Below are positions 34,717 through 43,875 of a stretch of 64,000 bases of DNA, piece by piece; within the stretch, counting starts at the first letter, position 1; every line of letters begins with the position of its first letter. The DNA comes from Paenibacillus lupini (lineage in GTDB: Bacteria > Bacillota > Bacilli > Paenibacillales > Paenibacillaceae), in assembly GCF_011761355.1 (NCBI RefSeq), contig NZ_JAASRW010000002.1, positions 62,001 through 126,000 of the forward strand, in the 5' to 3' direction. Under the pieces are notes generated by a model. The model saw nothing but the letters and a program-made list of their open reading frames with translations. It made no database searches and was not told the origin of the DNA. Both the position numbers and the translations under genes were made by a program.

Positions 34717-35715
34717 GTGCTACAGTATACGTTGAAGCGTATTTTGCTGGCTATCCCGGTCGTGTTTTTCATCTCCGTTATCGTGTTCTATATCATACAG
34801 CTGCCACCCGGCGATTACGTATCCAATTACGCGGCTGAGGCTTCAGTTGCAGGAGAGATATTCACGCAGGAAGACATGGATGCGATGCGGGCGGATCTCG
34901 GTCTTGATCGTCCCGTTTACGAGCAGTACTTCATTTGGGTGAAGGACATCGTATTGTACGGAGACTTTGGGTTCTCCTTTAACTATAACAAGCCTGTGCT
35001 AGACGTGATTGAACAATATATGGGTCTGACGTTAACCGTATCTTTGGTCACAATGGCTTTCCAATATCTTGTGGCCATTCCGATCGGAATCTACTGCGCG
35101 GTCAAGCAATATTCGGTAGGCGACTATTTCTTCTCCGGGCTGAGCTTTCTCGGAATGGCGACGCCGCATTTTCTGATGGCCGTCATACTGATGTTCCTCT
35201 CCTATACCTGGTTTGGCGACCCGCTGCTCGGTTTGTTCTCCGCCGAATACGTAAATGCGCCGTGGTCAATGGACAAGGCTGTCGATCTGGCAAAGCATAT
35301 GGTCATACCCGTCATCGTCATCGGGTTGTCTGGGACGGCGGATTTGATTCGCGTTATGCGGGGTCAGATGCTGGATGAGTTAAATAAGCCGAACGTCATT
35401 ACGGCAAGAGCGAAAGGCTTATCGGAGGGAAGGATATTGTTCAAGTACCCGACAAGGGCTGCTCTGAACCCGATTGTCAGCACGTTCGGCTGGTCGCTTA
35501 CGTCGATCTTCACCGGATCCACGATAACGGCGATCGTTCTTAATTTGCCGATTCAAGGGCCGGTCATGTTTAATGCCTTGCTTGGACAGGACATGTATCT
35601 GGCGGGGACTTGGCTGCTGTTCATGGCTCTCTTGACGGTGCTCGGAACATTGATTTCGGACATTTTGCTCGCATGGCTGGATCCAAAAATCCGTACAGAA
35701 TTCAGGGGAACGTAG
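34717..35715 (+). CDS. Opp/Dpp-type ABC permease (B subunit)
   Basis: A 332-aa permease. The first helix is RILLAIPVVFFISVIVFYII, followed by an extracytoplasmic loop (ADLGLDRPVYEQYFIWVKDIVLYGDFGFSF) typical of OppB/DppB proteins, four to five more helices, and the cytoplasmic loop ITARAKGLSEGRILFKYPTRAALNP that contacts the ATPase. GTG start with AAGGGAGGA upstream. Forms a heterodimer with the next gene product, 3 nt downstream. Confidence 0.9.
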   Translation: MLQYTLKRILLAIPVVFFISVIVFYIIQLPPGDYVSNYAAEASVAGEIFTQEDMDAMRADLGLDRPVYEQYFIWVKDIVLYGDFGFSFNYNKPVLDVIEQYMGLTLTVSLVTMAFQYLVAIPIGIYCAVKQYSVGDYFFSGLSFLGMATPHFLMAVILMFLSYTWFGDPLLGLFSAEYVNAPWSMDKAVDLAKHMVIPVIVIGLSGTADLIRVMRGQMLDELNKPNVITARAKGLSEGRILFKYPTRAALNPIVSTFGWSLTSIFTGSTITAIVLNLPIQGPVMFNALLGQDMYLAGTWLLFMALLTVLGTLISDILLAWLDPKIRTEFRGT

Positions 35716-35718
35716 ACA

Positions 35719-36864
35719 ATGAAACTACTGCCGGTATTCGGAAGACGACAAGAGTCTGGCGATGAGCCAGCTGTGGACAAGGACGCGAACTATAGCTCGC
35801 AATGGCGGCTTATGTACGTAAGGTTCAAGAAGCATAAGCTCGCCCGAATCAGCTTGATCGTACTGGCGCTTTTATATGCGGGAGCGTTATTCGCCCAATT
35901 TCTAGCCCCCTACGGACTGGAAAACTACGACAGCAAATACGTAAACGCCTCGCCGATGAAGCTGCGATTCGTCGATACGGAAGGAAAGTTCCATATTCGG
36001 CCATTCGTATACGGGCTGAAGTCGGGGCGCGATCCAGAGACAATGCGCAAAATCTTTACGGCTGACACGAAGAAGAAGTATCCTCTTCAGTTATTTGTTA
36101 AAGGGGAGCGCTACAAGTTTCTCGGCCTCATACCTTCCTCCACGCATCTAATCGGTGTCGAGGAGCCCGGTCGTCTCTTTCTGCTCGGCACGGACTCGCT
36201 TGGCAGAGACTTATTTTCCCGCATTTTGCTAGGAAGCCAGGTATCGTTAAGCATTCCTCTGGTTGGGGTTGGCATCAGCTTTGTATTGGGCTTGATTATC
36301 GGCGGAGTTTCCGGCTATTTCGGAGGCTGGCTGGATGCCGTCATTCAACGGGTTATCGAAATTATACGCTCCTTCCCGACGCTTCCGTTATGGATGGCGC
36401 TGTCCGCGGCGATTCCACCACGCATTCCGGTCGTCCGAATGTACTTCTATATCGTTATCATCTTCGCGTTTATTGAATGGACGGGACTAGCGCGGGTCGT
36501 ACGGGGCAAGTTTATCTCTCTTAAAAACGAGGATTACGTCGTTGCAGCCAAAATCGCCGGCGTCAGTGACGCGAAAATTATCGCCAAGCATTTGCTGCCC
36601 GGCTTTATAAGCTACCTGGTCGTAGCCACGACGCTGGCAATTCCCGGGATGATTCTGGCCGAGACCGCTATGAGCTTCCTCGGGCTTGGCATTCGGTCAC
36701 CCGCCACCAGCTGGGGCGTGCTGCTGCAGGAAGCCCAGAAGATCGATAATATTGCTCTTTATCCATGGAAAATCATTCCGCTCGGCACGGTTATTCTCAC
36801 CGTCTTGACGTTCAACTTTTTGGGCGACGGCCTGCGCGACGCGGCGGATCCATACAAAAGGTAG
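35719..36864 (+). CDS. Opp/Dpp-type ABC permease (C subunit)
   Basis: A 381-aa permease with an N-terminal cytoplasmic segment, a first helix ISLIVLALLYAGALFAQFLAPYG and a long extracytoplasmic insertion (about residues 65-145). The transport domain carries LLGTDSLGRDLFSRILLGSQVSL, the signature of OppC/DppC proteins. The ATPase-contact loop is VVAAKIAGVSDAKIIAKHLLP. It is longer than standard DppC proteins because of the insertion, as seen in the sugar-associated branch of the family. Confidence 0.88.
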   Translation: MKLLPVFGRRQESGDEPAVDKDANYSSQWRLMYVRFKKHKLARISLIVLALLYAGALFAQFLAPYGLENYDSKYVNASPMKLRFVDTEGKFHIRPFVYGLKSGRDPETMRKIFTADTKKKYPLQLFVKGERYKFLGLIPSSTHLIGVEEPGRLFLLGTDSLGRDLFSRILLGSQVSLSIPLVGVGISFVLGLIIGGVSGYFGGWLDAVIQRVIEIIRSFPTLPLWMALSAAIPPRIPVVRMYFYIVIIFAFIEWTGLARVVRGKFISLKNEDYVVAAKIAGVSDAKIIAKHLLPGFISYLVVATTLAIPGMILAETAMSFLGLGIRSPATSWGVLLQEAQKIDNIALYPWKIIPLGTVILTVLTFNFLGDGLRDAADPYKR

Positions 36865-36897
36865 GTCAAAATATAAGGTTATAGCGAGGGGATACCT

Positions 36898-37971
36898 ATG
36901 ACAGCAGAAGCCGCTCAACCGCAAATGCCACTTCTCCGTGTTCGGGACCTGAAAATTCGGATTCAAATGGATAACGGAGTGATGAATGCGGTGGACGGGG
37001 TCGATTTCGAAATCCGCAGAGGCAAGACATTAGGTCTCGTAGGCGAGTCAGGCTGCGGTAAAAGCTTGACGAGCCGGGCGCTTATCGGCATTAATCCGAA
37101 GGAATGCGAGACGTCCGGGACGATCTCTTATCGGTCGTCGTCGATAGAACCCGAGGCGAAGGAGGAACCGCTGGATCTGCTTACGCTGGACCCAAACGGC
37201 CGTAAGATCCGTTCTATTCGCGGGCGGAGGATCGCAATGATCTTCCAAGAGCCGATGACGGCTTTCTCGCCGATGTACACGATCGGAAATCAGATTATGG
37301 AAGCGATATTGATCCATCGGACCAAGAACAAAAAGGAAGCGAAGAAGATTACGCTCGAGATGCTGAGCAAGGTCGGTATATCGGATCAGGAAAAGCGATT
37401 CGACCAGTACCCGCATGAATTCTCAGGCGGGATGCGCCAACGGGCGATGATCTCGATGGCATTGTCATGCAACCCTGAGCTGCTGATCGCCGACGAGCCG
37501 ACGACAGCGCTTGATGTGACGATTCAAGCACAGGTGCTGGAGCTGATGAAGCGGCTGCAGCAGGAATTCGGGATGGCGATCCTGCTGGTGACGCATGATC
37601 TGGGCATCATCGCGGAAATGTGCGATGAGGTTGCCGTTATGTATCTTGGGAAAATCGTCGAGCAGGCGCCAATGAAGGAGATTTTCCGTAATCCGAAGCA
37701 CCCTTATACGAAAGGACTCTTACGCTCGATGCCTAGACTTGGCGGCAATAAGACGAAACGGCTGGAATCGATCGAGGGTTCGGTTCCGATTCCGATCAAT
37801 ATGCCGCCGATGTGCGGCTTCTACGAACGCTGCAAGGACCGGATCGAAGGCGTATGCAATATGCGGTCCGTGCCCGTGACGCAAATTTCGGGCAGCCATA
37901 CAGTCAGATGCTTCCTATATTCGGACCAGCAGGGAGGGGATAACGATGGCGAAGCCCATATTGGAAATTAA
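36898..37971 (+). CDS. Opp/Dpp-type ABC ATP-binding protein (D subunit)
   Basis: A 357-aa ATPase: Walker A GESGCGKS, signature FSGGMRQR, Walker [14 protein letters not shown]-loop LVTHD. The C-terminal oligopeptide-ABC extension has cysteines spaced CGFYERC ... CNM ... CFL, the usual iron-sulphur or structural cysteine set of DppD/DppF proteins. Its end overlaps the next gene by 26 nt. It energises the permease pair upstream. Confidence 0.9.
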   Translation: MTAEAAQPQMPLLRVRDLKIRIQMDNGVMNAVDGVDFEIRRGKTLGLVGESGCGKSLTSRALIGINPKECETSGTISYRSSSIEPEAKEEPLDLLTLDPNGRKIRSIRGRRIAMIFQEPMTAFSPMYTIGNQIMEAILIHRTKNKKEAKKITLEMLSKVGISDQEKRFDQYPHEFSGGMRQRAMISMALSCNPELLIADEPTTALDVTIQAQVLELMKRLQQEFGMAILLVTHDLGIIAEMCDEVAVMYLGKIVEQAPMKEIFRNPKHPYTKGLLRSMPRLGGNKTKRLESIEGSVPIPINMPPMCGFYERCKDRIEGVCNMRSVPVTQISGSHTVRCFLYSDQQGGDNDGEAHIGN

Positions 37972-38965
37972 AAATCTCAATAAGGATTTCAAAGTAAAGT
38001 CCAAGAAGGCATTGTTCGCGAAACCGGTATCCGTGCGCGTACTGCAGGATGTTTCCTTTCAGCTGCTGGAGGGGGAGACGCTGAGCATCGTCGGGGAATC
38101 CGGCTGCGGCAAGACAACGCTGGGCCGGTGCATCGTGAGGGGCATGAATGCCACCTCCGGCGAAGTCGTCTACCGTACGGAGGGTGGAGAGGCCGTTGAT
38201 TTTCTTAAACTAAAAGGCGCCGAATCGAAGAAGTTCAGGAAAGACGTTCAGATGATTTTTCAGGATCCTTACTCCTCACTAAGCCCGCGGATGAGCGTGT
38301 ACGATATCATATCCGAGCCTCTGATCGCCAACTTCAAGCTGCCCAAATCGGAGGTAGAGCGGAAGGTGTCGGCCATCGCGGAGAAAACGGGATTAAACGT
38401 CAGCTATCTTAAACGTTATCCGCATGCCTTCTCCGGCGGACAGCGTCAGCGGATCGCCATTGCCCGGGCATTAATTACCCAGCCGAGGCTTATCGTATGC
38501 GATGAAGCGGTATCCGCGCTGGACGTGTCGATTCAAGCCCAAATCATTAATCTGTTGAAGGATCTGCAGGAGCAATATAAAATCACTTATATATTCATCT
38601 CGCACGATCTATCGATCGTCGAGAACATTTCTGACCGCGTGGCGGTTATGCATTTGGGCAAGGTGGTGGAGATGGCTGGCGTAGACTCCATGTTTAAGCA
38701 GCCCAGACATCCGTATACCGAGGCACTTCTCTCCGCCGTGCCGCAGCCGGATCCGGATCTGAAGAAGGATAGGATCGTCCTGGAGGGGGAGGTGCCTAAT
38801 CCAGCGAATCCGCCAAGCGGCTGCCACTTTCATCCTCGCTGCGCATACAAGACGGAGAAATGCGTCAAGGAAATACCCGCATTGCGGGATATCGGAGACA
38901 ACCATATGGCGGCATGCCATTACGCAGAACAATTAACATTAAGGGGGGCAAGGCATGAACGGTGA
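37946..38965 (+). CDS. Opp/Dpp-type ABC ATP-binding protein (F subunit)
   Basis: A 339-aa ATPase: Walker A GESGCGKTT, signature FSGGQRQR, Walker B LIVCDEAVSALD, H-loop FISHD. The C-terminal extension contains CHFHPRC, CVKE and CHYAEQ cysteines as in OppF/DppF. The Walker B Glu is kept (CDEAVSALD). The gene starts inside the D-subunit gene and overlaps the HAD gene by 11 nt, so the four genes are tightly coupled. Confidence 0.9.
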   Translation: MAKPILEIKNLNKDFKVKSKKALFAKPVSVRVLQDVSFQLLEGETLSIVGESGCGKTTLGRCIVRGMNATSGEVVYRTEGGEAVDFLKLKGAESKKFRKDVQMIFQDPYSSLSPRMSVYDIISEPLIANFKLPKSEVERKVSAIAEKTGLNVSYLKRYPHAFSGGQRQRIAIARALITQPRLIVCDEAVSALDVSIQAQIINLLKDLQEQYKITYIFISHDLSIVENISDRVAVMHLGKVVEMAGVDSMFKQPRHPYTEALLSAVPQPDPDLKKDRIVLEGEVPNPANPPSGCHFHPRCAYKTEKCVKEIPALRDIGDNHMAACHYAEQLTLRGARHER

Positions 38966-39530
38966 ACTAGCGCTGAACAATGATCTGAAAGAACTTATTA
39001 TTTTTCTTGATTGTGGAGATACGATTATCGATGAAGGAACGGAAGTGCGCGACGAGCACGGCACAGTTATAGAGGGGAAAGTTATTCCAGGAGCCGATGA
39101 GATGGTTAGAACTCTAGCGGAGCGTGGTTACCGGCTTGCGATCGTAGCCGACGGTTTGGCCCAATCGTTCAAAAATTTATTAACGATAAATGGCCTATAC
39201 GATTACTTCGAAGTATTGATCTACTCCGAGCAGTTGAAGGTCGAGAAGCCAAGTCCGCGCATGTTCAGAGCGGCTATGGGCGCGATGGAGCTTAGCGAGC
39301 AGGATAGGAGCCGGATCATCATGGTCGGAAACAACTTGTCGCGCGATGTCAGGGGAGCCAATCAGGCCGGCATTACAAGCGTGCATCTGAACTGGACCTC
39401 ACGTTACCCGAAGACATCGCTTGATCCCGCGGAGCAGCCGGATTACACGATCGAGCAGCCGCTTGCGCTCGTGGAACTTGCGGATCGTTTGAATGAGGAA
39501 CTCGCTTTGAAGAAGCGGGTTCAGGCTTAA
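38955..39530 (+). CDS. HAD-superfamily phosphatase
   Basis: A 191-aa HAD hydrolase: motif I FLDCGDTI (nucleophile Asp and Asp/Thr positions in DCGDT), a small cap, motif II-like IVADGL, Lys in LKVEKPSPRMFRAA, and motif IV IIMVGNNLSRDVRGANQAG. It should hydrolyse a phosphate ester, perhaps a sugar phosphate, in the cytoplasm; the substrate is unknown. GGGGGGC precedes the ATG inside the end of the ATPase gene. Position between importer and regulator ties it to the same pathway. Confidence 0.8.
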   Translation: MNGELALNNDLKELIIFLDCGDTIIDEGTEVRDEHGTVIEGKVIPGADEMVRTLAERGYRLAIVADGLAQSFKNLLTINGLYDYFEVLIYSEQLKVEKPSPRMFRAAMGAMELSEQDRSRIIMVGNNLSRDVRGANQAGITSVHLNWTSRYPKTSLDPAEQPDYTIEQPLALVELADRLNEELALKKRVQA

Positions 39531-39548
39531 AGGGAGCAGCAGCTAACC

Positions 39549-40595
39549 ATGGCGAAAATCGATGATGTGGCGCGTCTTGCCGGCGTATCCAAAGGAACCG
39601 TCTCCAACGTGTTCAGTCAAAAGAGGCCGACCAGCAAGAAAGTGACGGAAAGAGTGCTTAAGGCATCCAAGGAACTGAATTACGTTCCGAATCACATCGC
39701 GAGAAGCCTGGTGACAAAAAAGACGATGGCGATCGGGCTAACTATCCCGCACGGCAACTTCTTTTTCAGCGCCTTTCACAACCAATTTATTAACGGCGTC
39801 GTGCTGGAGGCCTCCCGGTTCGGCTACAGAGTGCTGCTCGATATGCTTCCGATGCTGGAGGTGAGGACGCCTTCCTTGGCCAGCTACCCCATCGACGGCG
39901 CGATTGTGCTTGGGCCGACGGAGGAGGATGAAAGGATTCGCTTGCTTCACTTTAACGGCATTCCCTTTGTGACGGTAGGCAAAATTTTTAATGCGCAGGT
40001 AGAGGAAGCTCCTACGGTAAACAACGATAACGCTCGGATCGTGCATGACATTTGCGATTATTTGATTGCCAGAGGACATAAGAATCTCATGTTTCTGAAC
40101 GCATCGAAAGGGACGACCGTCTCCATGGAGAGAAGAACGGCATTCATGGAAGCGCTGGCAAAGCATCGGCTCCTTATGCGGGATTCTGTGCACCATTACA
40201 AGCCGCACATCCAATCGGATCATTATTTGCATTACGGCTATGCTGAGACGATCCGCGTTATCCGGGAAAGCAGCGAGAAGGTGACGGCGATCATTGCGGA
40301 CGACGACCGAGCAGCCTTCAACGCCATGAATGCGATTAAGGATTTGGGCCTGCGCATCCCCGAGGATATCTCCCTGTTTGTCATATGCGGCGATCTTTCG
40401 ATGATGCACCAGACAATGCCGCCGCTGACCGGTATGGATTTGCAGCCCTCCGAGCTGGGGGCGCAGTCCGTCAAGCTGCTTATGCATAAGCTTGGCATCA
40501 GCAACGAGGGCGATTACCCGGACCATTTAATCATCGAAAGTAAAATCGTCGAGGGAGCTTCCTGTTCTTCGATAGAAGGAGAGTGGCAAGGTTGA
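39549..40595 (+). CDS. LacI-family transcriptional regulator
   Basis: A 348-aa regulator. The N-terminal helix-turn-helix and hinge are typical (IDDVARLAGVSKGTVSNVFS and LNYVPNHIARSLVTKKT). The effector domain follows (IGLTIPHGNFFFSAFHNQF, PIDGAIVLGP, AIIADDDRAAFNAMNAIKDLGLRIPEDISLFVICG). LacI proteins of this type usually repress sugar genes until an imported sugar binds. It is the last recognised gene of the Opp-like operon, 18 nt after the HAD gene. The palindromes at 32391-32467 are candidate operators. A tiny basic ORF overlaps its stop. Confidence 0.88.
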   Translation: MAKIDDVARLAGVSKGTVSNVFSQKRPTSKKVTERVLKASKELNYVPNHIARSLVTKKTMAIGLTIPHGNFFFSAFHNQFINGVVLEASRFGYRVLLDMLPMLEVRTPSLASYPIDGAIVLGPTEEDERIRLLHFNGIPFVTVGKIFNAQVEEAPTVNNDNARIVHDICDYLIARGHKNLMFLNASKGTTVSMERRTAFMEALAKHRLLMRDSVHHYKPHIQSDHYLHYGYAETIRVIRESSEKVTAIIADDDRAAFNAMNAIKDLGLRIPEDISLFVICGDLSMMHQTMPPLTGMDLQPSELGAQSVKLLMHKLGISNEGDYPDHLIIESKIVEGASCSSIEGEWQG

Positions 40596-40663
40596 AACGG
40601 CTAATGGTAGGCGCCCGCCCATACGGGAAGCGGCGCAAGTCCAGGCGCGGAAGCCGGAGATGA
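40592..40663 (+). CDS. possible 23-aa arginine-rich microprotein
   Basis: TTG 40592 overlaps the LacI stop (TTGA) and is preceded at 8 nt by a strong ribosome-binding site GAAGGAGAG (40575-40583). The frame encodes 23 residues, ten or so of them Lys or Arg (MKRLMVGARPYGKRRKSRRG, then SRR). It could be a translated small protein or chance. No homologue is known to me, and a hairpin terminator follows about 30 nt later. Confidence 0.25.
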   Translation: MKRLMVGARPYGKRRKSRRGSRR

Positions 40664-40695
40664 TGCTTGGTTTCCTAACTACATAGTTCAAGATT

Positions 40696-40732
40696 AACCG
40701 ACCACTGTCTCTGACGGCGGGCGGTTTTTTTT
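40696..40732 (+). terminator. terminator of the Opp-like operon
   Basis: AACCG pairs with CGGTT at the base, CC with GG and GTC with GAC inside, and the stem is followed by a long T-run. It closes the operon after the LacI gene. Confidence 0.75.
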
Positions 40733-40815
40733 GCCGCAATGTAAAAAAATCAATAATGCATGGAAGACTCCTTAATCGGGCTGCTGAACCGCTAGATATA
40801 TAATTCATAAGGTTA

Positions 40816-40835
40816 CATGTCTCTTTATCGACATG
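40816..40835 (+). promoter_or_regulatory. inverted repeat upstream of esterase
   Basis: CATGTC (40816-40821) and GACATG (40830-40835) form a perfect inverted repeat with 8 nt between, about 50 nt before the esterase start and just upstream of TATAAC. It is a candidate operator; no regulator is assigned. The rest of the 286-bp gap 40596-40881 holds the small ORF and terminator. Confidence 0.35.
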
Positions 40836-40881
40836 ATAGTATTGATCTATAACAATGCGACCGAAGGGACGATAATGAACC

Positions 40882-41952
40882 ATGAAAAATAGGAATGTAA
40901 CGGCGGTGCCTGCCGAATATTTGAGGTCCGTTAATGAAGAGCTTCAAGGGACGATTCAAGAGGTTTCCTATGAGGTAAGCAACTATATTCATTTATCGCG
41001 ACAGCTTGTAACAGATCGGAACATCGCTATAAGTGAAGCAGGAAGAGAAACCGTTAAAGGTGATTCCATATGGAAGAAATGCAACGTCTACCTGCCAGCG
41101 GGCTATGACCCGAACGACACAGCCGTCAGATATAATGTATTGTATTTACTTCATGGAGTCGGCGGGGATCATTATGAGTGGTTAAGCAGCAATGGTAAGG
41201 TTGACGGACGATTTATTATTTGCAATCTATTCGACAATCTTATTGCAAACGGCGATATCGATCCGCTGATCATCGTCTTTCCCAACGGAAGAAGCGCGCA
41301 TGACTGGATGGATACTTCCTTCACTTCGGAGGGTACCAATATGCTGGGATTCTATTACTTCGATTATGAGCTGAGATATGATTTGATTCCATTGATAGAA
41401 TCTAAATACAAAACCTACGCGAAAATAACAGACACATCACCGGAGGGAATTGTATATAATCGCAGTCATCGAGCGATTGCCGGGCTTTCGATGGGGGGAA
41501 TGCAAGCTCTGAACCTGACTCTCGGAGGTTACAGATATGATTCGACACGATTTACTGGAACCAAGAGTATCTGGGACAACGGACTAGATAACACGGTGCT
41601 CGCGTCAGGCATGTTAGATTTGTTCGCTTATGTCGGAGCTTTTTCAAATGCTCCCACATCGAGTGACGGCAACGTTCTTGGAGCAAGTCTCGCATCATGC
41701 GATCATAAGCTTCATTTGCTATATATGACCTGTGGAGATGCCGATGGTGTCGCTATTGGCAGCTATGCAAAATCGATAGAAGGTCTATTAGAACAAGCGA
41801 GGAATCATCTTGGTCATTACTATCAAATTTTGATAAAGGATGGTTTCCATGATTTCAACGTTTGGAATAACGGTGCCTACAATTATAGTCGCTTGATATT
41901 TAGAAATAGCGATGAATATATGTCCGATATTGTTCAGAAGACGCTTACCTAA
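40882..41952 (+). CDS. CE1-type esterase (feruloyl or acetyl-xylan esterase-like)
   Basis: A 356-aa alpha/beta-hydrolase of the esterase D/CE1 group. Signatures: NVYLPAGYDP, YNVLYLLHGVGGDHYEW, PLIIVFPNGRS, nucleophile Ser203 in GLSMGG, an acidic residue in MTCGDADG (Asp286 or Asp288) and His323 in DGFHDFNVW. Such enzymes split ferulate or acetate esters from xylan. There is no signal peptide, so this one may act on imported esterified oligosaccharides; that is unusual and makes the substrate uncertain. The ATG at 40882 has GAAGGGA upstream at about 12 nt. It precedes a YesM/YesN pair and importer. Confidence 0.8.
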   Translation: MKNRNVTAVPAEYLRSVNEELQGTIQEVSYEVSNYIHLSRQLVTDRNIAISEAGRETVKGDSIWKKCNVYLPAGYDPNDTAVRYNVLYLLHGVGGDHYEWLSSNGKVDGRFIICNLFDNLIANGDIDPLIIVFPNGRSAHDWMDTSFTSEGTNMLGFYYFDYELRYDLIPLIESKYKTYAKITDTSPEGIVYNRSHRAIAGLSMGGMQALNLTLGGYRYDSTRFTGTKSIWDNGLDNTVLASGMLDLFAYVGAFSNAPTSSDGNVLGASLASCDHKLHLLYMTCGDADGVAIGSYAKSIEGLLEQARNHLGHYYQILIKDGFHDFNVWNNGAYNYSRLIFRNSDEYMSDIVQKTLT

Positions 41953-42007
41953 TCATTCCTTCCACCATCATTTTTGTCGTATTGAAGAGAAAGGAAGTAA
42001 TCGCGAG

Positions 42008-43804
42008 ATGAAAGGGTTCTCGAAGTATATAGGCGGGATTTCCATTAAGAATAAAATATTCGTTGCGAATATTTTAATCATTGTCGTATTTATTTCCACC
42101 CAGTCGATCTTCGCCAACACGATTTCGCAGAAGGCTATTATAGAGAAAGCCATGAACAACTCATCCAGGGAGCTTGTGCTCATCAAAAACAACCTTCAAA
42201 CCTTGTTATCCACCATTGAAGATTATTCCAAAATTCTGGCAAGCGATTATCGATTGCAGAGCGTGCTCTATAACGATTATTTGATCAATAATAAGGTTAA
42301 TGCAGGCAAACCGGTTGAAGGATTAAATAACCTCTCGATGAACAAAACCCTTTCAGAGACGATTAGCAATATTGTGGAGCCTAATACAAAAATCAAAGCA
42401 GTCAGCATTCTTACCTCCAATCAACATTGGGTGGACGTTGGGTTTGCCGACAACGCCTACGCTTCCCGCCTATTCGGTTACGGTTATGGGGCGGATGACC
42501 AAACCTATTTGCCCATTTGGACAGGTTTGATCAAATTCAAATTCTTATATGAAGGGGAAGACAACGTATTTGCGGTTTCCAAAACGGTTATTCACAAAGA
42601 TACAGGAAAAACGATCGGCCGAGTTTTTTTGTACGTGAAAGAAACGACCATTGCCTCGATTTACGAAGAGGGGAAAAATAAGGGCGGCGAGTTTTATATC
42701 GTCGATTCCGCCGGGCGTATTATTTCCTCACAGAATAAAGCCATGTTATACCGGTATTTCAAGGAAGCCGTCTCTATCAGCATTCCGGGGGACGGTAAAG
42801 ACGCAAGCTTCATCCAAGGCAGCGGAAGGCAAGAAAAGCTGATACTCACCTACCGCTTTGAACCGTTGCAATGGACAATTGTAAGCGCTATCCCCATGGA
42901 TGAGATTACTTCGGAGCGTGAGGAAATCAATCAATTGATTATCGGGCTTGGGGCTGCATGCTTGCTGCTGGCATTAATGGTGTCCTTCCTGTTGTCCCGA
43001 TCGATCACGAGACCCATCTTCCGGCTTGCCAAGACAATGAGAGAAATCCGAACGGGAAAGATGCAAGTCAGAAGCTCGTACCAATCAACGGACGAGATCG
43101 GATATTTAAGCGAGGGCTTCAATAGTTTAATGGATCGCATTGAGGCGCTAATGGCCGAGAACGTCGAGAAACAAAGGACAAAAGCCGAAATCGAATTTAA
43201 ATTGCTGCAATCGCAAGTGAAGCCTCATTTTTTGTACAACACGGTCGAAACCATTATTTCCCTTATCAAGCTGGGCCTTGGGAAGCAAGCCATAACGGCG
43301 GCACAATACATGGCGAATTTCTATAAGATCTCGTTAAGCAAAGGCAGCGATATCATTTCGATAGGCGAGGAGATGCGTTTAACGGAAAGCTATTTGGAAA
43401 TTCAGCAGCTGCGTTACGTGGAATACATGGCTTACACGATGGAAATCGACAATGACATTTTGGCCTATTCAATACCGAAGCTAACCTTGCAGCCAATCGT
43501 TGAGAATGCCATCTATCACGGGTTGAAGCTCAAAAAGGAAAAAGGAATCATTCGCATTACCGGAAGGCGCTGCGGCAACAATGTGGAAATCGAAATTTAC
43601 GATAACGGGGCTGGCATGCACAAGGATCAAACCCAGGCGATAATGGCAGGATCCGGGGTTCCCAATGAAGCCGGCGGTTTTGGGATCAGAAGCGTATCTA
43701 ATCGGATCCGAATGCTGTACGGGGACAGATACGGACTGAAAGTTGAAAGCGAATACGGCGTTTACACGAAAATTATCATCGTACTGCCTCTTCATTCTCA
43801 TTAG
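42008..43804 (+). CDS. YesM-type sensor histidine kinase
   Basis: A 598-aa membrane kinase: first helix KIFVANILIIVVFISTQSI, an extracellular Cache-like sensor (about 40-295), second helix (LIIGLGAACLLLALMVSFLLS), HAMP domain, a His_kinase region with phosphorylated His407 in QVKPHFLYNT, and a HATPase domain (PIVENAIYHGL, DNGAGM, GFGIRSV). YesM kinases sense extracellular oligosaccharides, often with a binding protein, and phosphorylate the YesN partner encoded next. The start is placed at ATG 42008 with AAAGGAAG upstream; the open frame to 41912 overlaps the esterase and is not credible. Confidence 0.9.
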   Translation: MKGFSKYIGGISIKNKIFVANILIIVVFISTQSIFANTISQKAIIEKAMNNSSRELVLIKNNLQTLLSTIEDYSKILASDYRLQSVLYNDYLINNKVNAGKPVEGLNNLSMNKTLSETISNIVEPNTKIKAVSILTSNQHWVDVGFADNAYASRLFGYGYGADDQTYLPIWTGLIKFKFLYEGEDNVFAVSKTVIHKDTGKTIGRVFLYVKETTIASIYEEGKNKGGEFYIVDSAGRIISSQNKAMLYRYFKEAVSISIPGDGKDASFIQGSGRQEKLILTYRFEPLQWTIVSAIPMDEITSEREEINQLIIGLGAACLLLALMVSFLLSRSITRPIFRLAKTMREIRTGKMQVRSSYQSTDEIGYLSEGFNSLMDRIEALMAENVEKQRTKAEIEFKLLQSQVKPHFLYNTVETIISLIKLGLGKQAITAAQYMANFYKISLSKGSDIISIGEEMRLTESYLEIQQLRYVEYMAYTMEIDNDILAYSIPKLTLQPIVENAIYHGLKLKKEKGIIRITGRRCGNNVEIEIYDNGAGMHKDQTQAIMAGSGVPNEAGGFGIRSVSNRIRMLYGDRYGLKVESEYGVYTKIIIVLPLHSH

Positions 43805-43875
43805 CTCCTGCAGCATTCATTAGGCTCATTTCTAATATTCGCATGCTAAGGATGAAATAGGACAGGAGGAAAGAC

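Noticed and set aside
41912-42007. N-terminal extension of the YesM kinase overlapping the esterase
   Set aside because: The extension has no family similarity and a ribosome-binding site fits the ATG at 42008.
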